Shown piece after piece: positions 46,060 to 53,142 of a stretch of 64,000 bases of DNA. This DNA comes from Streptomyces camelliae (lineage in GTDB: Bacteria > Actinomycetota > Actinomycetes > Streptomycetales > Streptomycetaceae). The notes beneath the pieces were generated by a model. The model was not told the origin of the DNA and did not search any database. It worked only from the letters and a program-made list of their open reading frames with translations. The stretch lies in contig NZ_CP115300.1 of assembly GCF_027625935.1 (NCBI RefSeq), positions 8,308,001-8,372,000 of the forward strand, given 5' to 3'. How positions within the stretch are numbered: the stretch's first letter is position 1; every line of letters begins with the position of its first letter. Both the position numbers and the translations under genes were made by a program.

Positions 46060-47562
46060 TCACTTCAGCGGGATGACGACCTCGTCCTCCACCGGCGGTT
46101 CGACTTCCTGGGCGCGGTTGCCGGTCGCGGCGAAGCAGCGCAGCCGTATCTCCTCCGGGGCGACGTCCAGCCGCAGGAAGCACTTGAAGAACGGCGGGCT
46201 GTAGGTGACCGAGCTCGGCGAGAACAGCGAGGCGTACATCTTGCGCACGGGCAGCCGGAACCGGGACCTACGGTCCGGACGACCGCCGGTGCCGAGCAGG
46301 CTCGCGACCAGCCGGGTGCGCCGGGTCACCCGGGCGTCCGGACCGGGGGCGCGGCCCGGCTCGATGCCGAGCCGTTCTGCCACGACGGCCGTCGCCTCGG
46401 ACTCGGTGAGGGTGAAGAAGCGGGGCAGGCGCAGCCGGCGGCCGTACAGGCGGCTGTAGAAGGCCAGCGAGTCGCCGCGCAGCGGATAGCAGCGGAAGTC
46501 CCGCTCGGTCACGCCGCCGACCGACACCCGCGGGATGGTGTGCGTGGCGTGCATGAACGCCCCGCCGCCGCCCGAGACCACGTACTGGACGGTGCGGCCG
46601 TCCACGTCGACCGGGTAGCGCTGGTAGTTGTGGATGTCCCCGCCGATCGCGGCCACATAGTGGTGCTCGGGGTCGCGGACGATGTCGTCCACCGTGCCGC
46701 CGCCCTCGATGGGGCACGGGTGGTGCTCGCCGTCGACGTACAGCGGTGAGCCGGTGATGAGGATCTTCGGCTTCGGGTCCCGGGACACCGCGCGCAGCCA
46801 GGCGCCCTGTTCGGCGTCGATCGTGCCCAGCAGGCCGGTGTCGATGCCGACGAGCCGCACCGGGCCCGCGTCGATCGCCCAGTACGGCCCCGGCTGCTCG
46901 GCCTGCTGGCCGGGCGCCGCGCGCAACTCCCGTGCCATGGCGAGGCGTTGCTCGTCGGCCGGTGCGGGCCGGTGCCACAGCAGGGCGCGCCACCAGGCGC
47001 GGGTGAGCGGGCGGGGCCGGGGCTCGGGGGCGAGCGGCGGGGTGTCGGCGCAGAAGACGCGCATGAACGCGCCGAGATCCTCGTACCAGTCGTGGTTACC
47101 GGGTATCGCGTAGATCGGCGCCGGATAGTCCCGGTACGGCCGGAAGAACTTGTCGTGGTAGTCGTCGGTGCTGCCGACCGGGTAGATCACGTCGCTCGCG
47201 ATCACCGCGAAGTCGGTGTCCTGACTCTCCTTCAGAAAGCCTGGTACGACGGCGTACTGGGAGTCGTCGCCCTCGCCGGTGTCCCCGATGACCATGAAGG
47301 AGAACGAGTCGGGGACCGCACGCCGGATCACCTTGTCCGCGGGCGCGCCGGCCGCCTCCCGGTGTGCCACCCAGCGGCTGCGCGTGCGCCCGGTCGGATC
47401 GCCGAACCAGGACGCCAGCACGCCGTTGCGGGCGGCCCACAGGGTCCGCGGGTCGAGCCACGACAGTTTCTCGACGTGGTCCGGCATCAACTGCTTGTAG
47501 GCACCCGGCTCGGCCGAGCCCCAGCCGGCGCCCTGTGCGGTATCGCGTGAGGAGTCAGACAC
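46060..47562 (-). CDS. Calcineurin-like metallophosphoesterase
   Basis: A 500-residue cytoplasmic protein. The dimetal motifs are SFMVIGDTGEGDD, IASDVIYPVGS, IPGNHDWYEDL and AAIGGDIHNYQRYP, in the right order. The second motif reads SDVIYP where many relatives have GDxxY, so one ligand position is shifted. A large insert at about 180-235 and a C-terminal extension of about 150 residues are additional to the core. GTG start at 47562. No neighbour suggests a substrate. Confidence 0.88.
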   Translation of the reverse strand: MSDSSRDTAQGAGWGSAEPGAYKQLMPDHVEKLSWLDPRTLWAARNGVLASWFGDPTGRTRSRWVAHREAAGAPADKVIRRAVPDSFSFMVIGDTGEGDDSQYAVVPGFLKESQDTDFAVIASDVIYPVGSTDDYHDKFFRPYRDYPAPIYAIPGNHDWYEDLGAFMRVFCADTPPLAPEPRPRPLTRAWWRALLWHRPAPADEQRLAMARELRAAPGQQAEQPGPYWAIDAGPVRLVGIDTGLLGTIDAEQGAWLRAVSRDPKPKILITGSPLYVDGEHHPCPIEGGGTVDDIVRDPEHHYVAAIGGDIHNYQRYPVDVDGRTVQYVVSGGGGAFMHATHTIPRVSVGGVTERDFRCYPLRGDSLAFYSRLYGRRLRLPRFFTLTESEATAVVAERLGIEPGRAPGPDARVTRRTRLVASLLGTGGRPDRRSRFRLPVRKMYASLFSPSSVTYSPPFFKCFLRLDVAPEEIRLRCFAATGNRAQEVEPPVEDEVVIPLK

Positions 47563-47630
47563 GCCTGCACCGTAACAACGCCCCGGTCAGCGGCGGTTGG
47601 CGGGCCCACGCCCGCACGCGGCACGGCGGG

Positions 47631-48344
47631 TCAGCCGTGCGGAACGCCCAGATTCCGCACCAGCTGGGCGAGTTCCTGCTGAAAGAGCTTGTCCGGTCGC
47701 TTGGTCTGGGTGTGCAGATGGCCGTAGATCTCCAGCGAGACCAGTCCGTGCAGATGCCCCCAGATGCGCAGTGCGAGCGCGACCGCGGCCGGCGGCAGCT
47801 CGGGGAAGGCGGGACGCACCTTGTCGAGGAGACCGGCGTCGAAGTCGGACCAGGTGAAGTCGCCGTCCTCGTACAGGCGTCCGGCGTGGGGCCAGGCGGC
47901 TGCGGCGAGCGCGGTGAGTCCGGTGCAGACCCGGCGGGCGGCGTCGGGTGCGGGACCGCCGGCGGGGGCCTGGTAGCCGGGGACGGGGTCGCCGTAGATC
48001 AGCCGGAAGCCCTGCGGGTTGGCCAGGGCCCAGTCGCGGAAGGCGGTGGCCCAGGCCTGGATCCGGGAGCCCGCGTCCTGCTGTGAGGCGGCCTCCCAGG
48101 CGGCGTCCACGGTGTCGGCCAGCGCGGTGTACACGTCGTGGACGAGTGTGGTCACCAGGTCGTCGCGCGTGGCGAAGTAGCCGTAGATGGCGTTGGCGGT
48201 CATGCCCATCTCGCGGGCGATGGCCCGCAGTGTGATGGCGTCGGGTCCGCCCGCGGCCATCAGGCCCATGGCCACGCTCTTGATCTCGGCCGTCGTCTCG
48301 GTCCGCAGCCGCTCGCGCCGTCCTCTGCCCGCTGTCGCTGTCAC
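47631..48344 (-). CDS. TetR-family regulator with WHG-type C-terminal domain
   Basis: A 237-residue regulator. HTH: TAEIKSVAMGLMAAGGPDAI, LRAIAREMGMTANAIYGYFA then TRDDLVTTLVHDVYTA. The C-terminal domain contains FRDWALANPQGFRLIYGDPV and LRIWGHLHGLVSLEIYGHL, typical of the WHG group. GTG start at 48344. Divergent from an NAD-binding gene with paired repeats between, so it probably represses that gene and itself. Confidence 0.92.
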   Translation of the reverse strand: MTATAGRGRRERLRTETTAEIKSVAMGLMAAGGPDAITLRAIAREMGMTANAIYGYFATRDDLVTTLVHDVYTALADTVDAAWEAASQQDAGSRIQAWATAFRDWALANPQGFRLIYGDPVPGYQAPAGGPAPDAARRVCTGLTALAAAAWPHAGRLYEDGDFTWSDFDAGLLDKVRPAFPELPPAAVALALRIWGHLHGLVSLEIYGHLHTQTKRPDKLFQQELAQLVRNLGVPHG

Positions 48345-48367
48345 GCGATCACTCTACAGCGTGATGA

Positions 48368-48420
48368 TTTCTGTGCGGCGTCACAAAACTTCACGGCGTA
48401 TAGTTTCTGCACCGCGTCAC
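48368..48420. promoter_or_regulatory. Paired TTTCTG....GCGTCAC direct repeats
   Basis: TTTCTGTGCGGCGTCAC (48368-48384) and TTTCTGCACCGCGTCAC (48404-48420) match at 13 or more of 17 positions, 36 bp apart. They fill the divergent region between TetR and the NAD-binding gene, with a further GCGTGATGATTTC just to the left. Probable repressor sites. Confidence 0.5.
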
Positions 48421-48468
48421 CATCGCGTGGTGTTCGCACATCCATGTCGGCATGCACAGGGGAGAGCC

Positions 48469-49176
48469 ATGCACATCGGAGTCATCGGAGCCACCGGGAC
48501 CATCGGCAGCCGGGTCGTCACGGAGGCCCTGCACCGCGGCCACCAGGTCAGCGCGTTCAGCCGGGACGCGACCGGGCCGGGGCGCGCCGAGCGGCGCGAC
48601 CGCATCACCTGGGCGAGCCTCGACGTTCTGGACGCGGCGGACATCGCGCGTGTCCTGCCCGGCCTGGACGTGCTGATCAGCGGGTTCCAGCCGGGCAACG
48701 CCGCGCGGGACATCGAGGACACCGTGCGGCGCTCGATCGCCGACCCCACGGTGTACGCCACCGCGGCCCAGGCTCTGCTCAAGGCGCTGGAGAGCCACCC
48801 CCGCACCCGCCTCATCGTCATCGGCGGCGCGGGCAGCCTGGAGCTCGAACCGGGGGTGGTGCGCGCCGACTCCGACGAGCTGCTGCACGCCGCGCTCGAC
48901 CGGATCGGGCTGCCCCGCGCCTACGGGGCGGCGGTCCGCGGCCACCGCGACGCCCTGAACGTCCTGCGCACCTCGAACCGTCTGTGGACCTACTTCAGCC
49001 CCGCCGAGGAGATCGCTCCCGGCGAGCGCACGGGCCGCTTCCGGCTCGGCGGCGACCAGCCGGTCCTGGACGCGGAGGGGCGCAGCCGCATCTCGGCGGA
49101 GGACGCGGCCGTCGCCCTGCTCGACGAGGCCGAACTGCCCCGCTTCGTCCAGCGGCGGTTCACCGCCGGCTACTGA
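48469..49176 (+). CDS. NAD(P)-binding Rossmann protein (atypical SDR / NmrA-like)
   Basis: A 235-residue protein with the dinucleotide motif IGVIGATGTIGSRVVTEALH at the N-terminus, and LIVIGGAGSLELEPGVV and WTYFSPAEEIAPGERTGRF further on. This matches the NAD(P)H-binding (YwnB/NmrA-like) group. There is no classic YxxxK pair, so it may be a redox sensor or reductase. ATG 48469 with GGGGAGAG upstream. Divergent from a TetR gene. Confidence 0.88.
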   Translation: MHIGVIGATGTIGSRVVTEALHRGHQVSAFSRDATGPGRAERRDRITWASLDVLDAADIARVLPGLDVLISGFQPGNAARDIEDTVRRSIADPTVYATAAQALLKALESHPRTRLIVIGGAGSLELEPGVVRADSDELLHAALDRIGLPRAYGAAVRGHRDALNVLRTSNRLWTYFSPAEEIAPGERTGRFRLGGDQPVLDAEGRSRISAEDAAVALLDEAELPRFVQRRFTAGY

Positions 49177-49236
49177 CGGCCGGAGCGCGGGGCGGGCGCC
49201 GGTACGCTGTGGTCTTCCTTCAGGAGGGGGCTGACC

Positions 49237-49524
49237 ATGGAACTCGCCTTCGCCGGGCGGGTGGTGGAGTGGCGGGGGCCCGCCCCGTACTACTTCGTCG
49301 CCGTACCGGACGCGGAGTGCGCCGACATCCGCGACGTGGCCGCGATGGCCAGCTACGGCTGGGGCGTGATCCCCGTCGAGGCCAGGATCGGCGCCACCGC
49401 CTTCACCACGTCCCTCTTCCCCAAGGACGGCGGCTACCTGCTGCCGCTGAAGACCGCGGTGCGCCGGCCGGAGGGGCTCGCGGAGGGGGACGAGGTGGCG
49501 GTCGCGATGACGGTACGGCTGTGA
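49237..49524 (+). CDS. DUF1905 domain protein
   Basis: A 95-residue small beta-barrel protein. FAGRVVEWRGPAPYYFVAVP and ATAFTTSLFPKDGGYLLPLK with VRRPEGLAEGDEVAVAMTV are typical of DUF1905. Unlike longer relatives it has no C-terminal YdeI/OmpD-like helix region. AGGAGG is upstream of the ATG. It lies 60 bp after the NAD-binding gene and may share its transcript. Function unknown. Confidence 0.88.
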   Translation: MELAFAGRVVEWRGPAPYYFVAVPDAECADIRDVAAMASYGWGVIPVEARIGATAFTTSLFPKDGGYLLPLKTAVRRPEGLAEGDEVAVAMTVRL

Positions 49525-50040
49525 GCGCGGTGTCGGACCGGCCGCTGCGGGCCTGCGGAAGACGTAGCCCCGGCGCCTTCGCTCCTCGCAGCCCCGCGCA
49601 GCGAGGAGTTGCAGGGCTGTTGCGCGCCAGGTGACCGGTTCGATCCGTGCGCGGAGCCGAGAGGTGGCGCCGACCCATCCGGACCAGGCGTCCAGCCGGT
49701 CGGGGAGGGCGCTGTGCGCCCAAATGCCGTCGTCGGCACCGGCCTGCCATGCGCGCCGGGTACGGTGGAATGCGCGTGTGGAATGCGCGGGCGCGGACAC
49801 AGTTGTGGCCGGGCCGGGCGCAGTCCAGCAGGGGGACGAGGCCCTGCCGGCCCGGTTCGCCGGGGGATCGCCCGGGCACCGCGATGCCGCCGCTCACCCG
49901 GGGGCGGAGCAGCCGGGCCCAGCCCCGGAGGAAGTCGTCGATGGTCCGGTTCTCCCAGGTCAGCGGAGAAGTCCTGTTGGGTCCGTACGTCGTTCCAGGA
50001 CCGTGGGCTGGTGGATGCGGACATGCCGTGGGACGAGGGG
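49525..50040 (-). pseudogene. Gene-poor stretch with possible decayed small gene
   Basis: No intact gene is seen in these 516 bp. On the minus strand two pieces look protein-like in different frames. LTWENRTIDDFLRGWARLL lies near 49910-49970. LDAWSGWVGATSRLR followed by VTWRATALQLLAARGCEE lies near 49560-49690. Together they resemble the start and end of a small DUF7660-type protein with the middle disrupted. This is a weak call from memory of the family pattern. Confidence 0.25.
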
Positions 50041-50799
50041 TCAGGTCAGGTTCATGCCGCCGTCGAGCAGGATGACCTCGCCGGTGAGATAGGTGTGGGC
50101 GAGGACCGACGCGACCAGGCCGGCGACGTCGGCGGGCTGGGCCGGGCGGCGCATGGGGGCGCGGTCCCGCCACAGTTCGTGCGCCTGCGTCCAGTCCCGG
50201 GTCATGGGCGTGTCCACCAGCCCCGGCGCCACCGCGTTGACCCGCACGTCGGGCGCGAGCGCGGCCGCGAGGAGCCGGGTCACGTGGTTCAGCGCCGCCT
50301 TGCTCGCCGCGTACGGCACCGACGAGCCCTTGGGGCGTACTCCGGCATGACTGGTGATGTTCACGATGCCGCCGCCTCCCGGGGAGTCGCGCAGCGCCGG
50401 CAGCGCCGCGGTGCACAGGACCCAGGGCGCGATCAGGTTGACCTCCAGCAGACGCCGCCAGTCCGCCGGTGTCGCGGCGGCGAGGTCGGCGTGCGGGATG
50501 GGCCAGCTGATGCCCGCGTTGTTCACCAGAGCGTCCAGCCGCCCGTACCGGCCGAGCGCCGCCTCGACCAGCCCGCGTGCCTCGTCCTCCGCCTCCAGGT
50601 CGGCCCGCACGTACGCACCGTCCAGCTCCGCCGCCAGGGCCTCCCCGGCCTCGGTGCTGCCGCGCGAGTGCACGACGACCCGCATGCCGTCCGCGGCCAG
50701 CCGGCGCGCGACGGCTTCCCCGATCCCCGACGTGGACCCGGTGACCAGGGCAACGGGCCGATCGCTCTGTTCGCTCCTCATGATCGAGGATCCTGTCAC
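50041..50799 (-). CDS. Short-chain dehydrogenase/reductase
   Basis: A 252-residue classical SDR. Cofactor motif VALVTGSTSGIGEAVARRLA, ALVNNAGISWPIP, catalytic Ser in NITSHAG, and YAASKAALNHVTR with Tyr and Lys. The ending GEVILLDGGMNLT is typical. The GTG at 50799 overlaps the MerR stop (GTGA), and an in-frame ATG lies six codons later. Last gene of an oxidoreductase-MerR-SDR operon; substrate unknown. Confidence 0.92.
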   Translation of the reverse strand: MTGSSIMRSEQSDRPVALVTGSTSGIGEAVARRLAADGMRVVVHSRGSTEAGEALAAELDGAYVRADLEAEDEARGLVEAALGRYGRLDALVNNAGISWPIPHADLAAATPADWRRLLEVNLIAPWVLCTAALPALRDSPGGGGIVNITSHAGVRPKGSSVPYAASKAALNHVTRLLAAALAPDVRVNAVAPGLVDTPMTRDWTQAHELWRDRAPMRRPAQPADVAGLVASVLAHTYLTGEVILLDGGMNLT

Positions 50800-51371
50800 G
50801 GGCCGGCGCAGCCCTGCCCCCGGTGGGCCTTCAGAGCGTCTCGCAGCCGCGTGAGCCGCCCGATCTCGGCCTCCAGCACCGCGATGCGCTCCGCTACGAC
50901 CACCGCACCGACGACCCCGGCACCGACCCCCTCCGCACCGATGACCCTGGCGCCCACGCTCCCCGTGCCGATGGCCTCCGCGCCCGCACCCTCCGCACCG
51001 GTGACCCCCGCGCCTGCGGCCTCCGTGCCGGTGGCCTCTGGACAGCCGACCTCTGCACCGACGATCGCCGCGCCCCCGTCCCCCGGTTCCGCGCCCCCTG
51101 GCCCAGCGCCCCCGTGTGCGGCGAAGGCGCAGCTCGGCGCTGGTTCCGTGGTGAGCAGGGGGAGCCGGTTCGCGAGGCGGTGCAGGTCCTCCACGGTGAG
51201 TCCGAGTGCCAGCAGACGCCGGATGACCCGCAGCACGGCGACCTCGTCGGTGGTGTAGTCCCGCTGCCCCGACCCCGTGCGGCGCGGTGGGGGCAGCAGC
51301 CCGCGCTGCTCGTAGAAGCGCAGCGCCCTGGGTGTCGTACCCGCCGCTGCCGCCGCGTCCGCGATCCGCAT
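50796..51371 (-). CDS. MerR-family regulator with pentapeptide repeat spacer
   Basis: A 191-residue regulator. The N-terminal HTH (1-75) is MRIADAAAAAGTTPRALRFY then QRDYTTDEVAVLRVIRRLLA, standard MerR. Between it and the C-terminal coiled coil (AERIAVLEAEIGRLTRLRDA, 160-179) lies an 11-unit five-residue repeat (105-159) such as GAEGV-GAGVV. MerR relatives have a direct connection here, about 60 residues shorter. CAFAAHGGAG could be part of an effector site. Translation is coupled to the SDR and nearly so to the oxidoreductase. Confidence 0.88.
   Translation of the reverse strand: MRIADAAAAAGTTPRALRFYEQRGLLPPPRRTGSGQRDYTTDEVAVLRVIRRLLALGLTVEDLHRLANRLPLLTTEPAPSCAFAAHGGAGPGGAEPGDGGAAIVGAEVGCPEATGTEAAGAGVTGAEGAGAEAIGTGSVGARVIGAEGVGAGVVGAVVVAERIAVLEAEIGRLTRLRDALKAHRGQGCAGP
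50895..51059. repeat. 15-bp minisatellite (11 units) inside the MerR gene
   Basis: Eleven imperfect 15-bp units encode G-A-x-x-x pentapeptides (GTEAA, GAGVT, GAEGA, GAEAI, GARVI, GAEGV, GAGVV, GAVVV and others). The period is a multiple of three, so the frame is preserved. Degenerate between units, so older than the perfect 25-bp array. Confidence 0.85.
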
Positions 51372-51373
51372 GC

Positions 51374-52417
51374 TCACCCTTCCCCGCCGTCCCGGGCCAA
51401 CTCCACGACCACCGTGCCGAAGTGCCGCCCCTCGATCAGTTCCCACAACGCCTGCGGGGCGCGTTCGATGCCCGCGATCCGCGTGAGCGGAAAGCCGATC
51501 TCGCCGGAGCGCAACCAGTGCCCGAACCGCTCCCGCCACTCCTCCTCCACCCCGGGATGATCGCTGCCGAGATACCCCCGCACCGATGCTCCCAGCAGAA
51601 CGAGCCGATACGCGTCGATCTCGACCGGAGCGCGCTCTCCGCGGCCCCCGGCGGCCAGCTGGCCGGACAGCGATCCGACCAGAGCGATGCGCGCGCCCGG
51701 CCGGGCGGCGTCCACCGCCGCGCTGAGTTGCGCGCCTCCCACCAGGTCGAGTACGACGTCGATGCCGTCCGGAGCCGCTGCGGCCAGCCGCCCGGCGAAG
51801 TCCGCCCCCGCGGTGAGCGCCGCGTCGTATCCCGACTCGGCCGTCAGTCGCACGGCCTTGTCGGGCGACCTCGTCGTGCCGATGACCCGCGCGGCGCCCA
51901 GCAGCCGCGCGATCCGGCCGGCCGCACTGCCCACGCCACCGGCGGCACCGGTGACCAGGACGACGTCGCCCTCGCGCACCGGAGCCACCCGGGTCAGCGC
52001 TCCGTAGGCGGCGGATCCGGGGGAGAGATGGGCGACCGGGTCGGGCAGCGCCGGGTCGACGGCGGTGCACTGCGCCTCGGGGACGACGGCGTACTCCCGC
52101 CAGCCGAGCAGGTGCGTCACCAGGTCTCCGGGGCCCAGCCCGCTGCCGGGCGGTACGGCGACGACCTCGCCGACGGCCGGCCCGAACAGCGCGTCCCCCG
52201 GCTCCAGACCCGGCAGCGGAGTACTTCTCGCGCCCCCGCCGATGAGGGTTCGCAATCCGGGAAAGACCACGAACTGCCGGTTGCGCACGAGGACTTGACC
52301 CTGTCGGAGAGGCGGAAGCGATGCGTCGCCCAGGGCGAAGTCCGCGGGCGTGGGCAATCCCTGGGGCACGGCGACCAGCCGGACCTCGCGGCTGGTCCTG
52401 GGCGGCGATGTCACCAT
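51374..52417 (-). CDS. NADP-dependent MDR oxidoreductase (2-alkenal reductase-like, no zinc)
   Basis: A 347-residue medium-chain reductase. The N-terminal substrate domain has VRLVAVPQGLPTPADFALGD and the Rossmann part VVLVTGAAGGVGSAAGRIAR then GIDVVLDLVGGAQLSAAVDA. The tail GIERAPQALWELIEGRHFGT with VVVEL is typical of leukotriene B4 dehydrogenase/YncB-like enzymes. No zinc ligands are present. AGGAGG lies seven bases before ATG 52417. Two bases separate its stop from the MerR ATG, so the MerR protein likely controls this operon. Confidence 0.92.
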   Translation of the reverse strand: MVTSPPRTSREVRLVAVPQGLPTPADFALGDASLPPLRQGQVLVRNRQFVVFPGLRTLIGGGARSTPLPGLEPGDALFGPAVGEVVAVPPGSGLGPGDLVTHLLGWREYAVVPEAQCTAVDPALPDPVAHLSPGSAAYGALTRVAPVREGDVVLVTGAAGGVGSAAGRIARLLGAARVIGTTRSPDKAVRLTAESGYDAALTAGADFAGRLAAAAPDGIDVVLDLVGGAQLSAAVDAARPGARIALVGSLSGQLAAGGRGERAPVEIDAYRLVLLGASVRGYLGSDHPGVEEEWRERFGHWLRSGEIGFPLTRIAGIERAPQALWELIEGRHFGTVVVELARDGGEG

Positions 52418-52518
52418 CGTGAGCCTCCTGAGGGCAGAGGGCGGAACGGGCCCGCAGACGCTAAACCCTGACCCGCACGTCAAGGGCAACCCCCGGCCCG
52501 GTGTGCCCGCCGGCGACC

Positions 52519-53046
52519 TCAGCTCTTGACGGCCTCTGCGATCCGCAGGGCGGCCTGGGCGGGCGTGAGGTGCGTGGTGTCGACGACCGCGGCCTCGCCG
52601 TGCAGCCATGTGCGGGCCGCCTCGGCGTAGGGCTCAAGGTATGCGAGACGGAATGAGGACGGACCGAGAACAGTGTCCCCCTCGATGCGCTCGCGCAGGG
52701 TGTCCTGGTCGGCGTGAAGGACGAAGTGCCGTACCGGGATGGCATGGTGGGCGAGGCCCGTGCTGATCTCGCGCCAGTACTGCTCGACCAGGACGGTCAT
52801 GGGAATCACCAGAGTGCCGCCGGTGTAGTCGAGTACGCGGCGGGCGGTCTCGACGACGAGCTGCCGCCACGGCGGCCAGTGCTGGAAGTTGTCCGTCCCG
52901 GGCCCGGGCAGCCCCGGCGTGATGTCCATGAGTGTCTCGCCGACCTTCTCGGCGTCGAACACCCGTGAATCCGGGATCAGTTGCTGCACGAGTGGACTGG
53001 TCGTCGTCTTGCCTGCGCCGTGGGTGCCATTGATCCATACGATCAT
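52519..53046 (-). CDS. P-loop ATPase, TmrB-like
   Basis: A 175-residue small kinase-like ATPase. Walker A is GTHGAGKTT (7-15) in the N-terminus MIVWINGTHGAGKTT, which resembles TmrB, the tunicamycin-resistance protein of Bacillus. DSRVFDAEKVGETLMDI and HFVLHADQDTLRERIEGD with the late TTHLTPAQAALRIAE follow the family pattern. Resistance activity is not shown by the sequence. The ATG at 53046 lacks a strong Shine-Dalgarno. Confidence 0.85.
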   Translation of the reverse strand: MIVWINGTHGAGKTTTSPLVQQLIPDSRVFDAEKVGETLMDITPGLPGPGTDNFQHWPPWRQLVVETARRVLDYTGGTLVIPMTVLVEQYWREISTGLAHHAIPVRHFVLHADQDTLRERIEGDTVLGPSSFRLAYLEPYAEAARTWLHGEAAVVDTTHLTPAQAALRIAEAVKS

Positions 53047-53142
53047 GGAGCCCGATGCTAGGGCCTGTGGGCCGCGAAAACGGGCATGCCCTTCCGTTAT
53101 CGAACAGGTGTGCCAAAGGAAAGGAAGGGGAAGTGGCCCTGT

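Noticed and set aside
49620..49660. tRNA-like GGTTCGATCC sequence
   Set aside because: No acceptor stem, anticodon arm or D-arm could be paired around it.
52519..53046. Confirmed tunicamycin-resistance gene
   Set aside because: The resemblance to TmrB is limited to the P-loop and N-terminus; resistance cannot be inferred.
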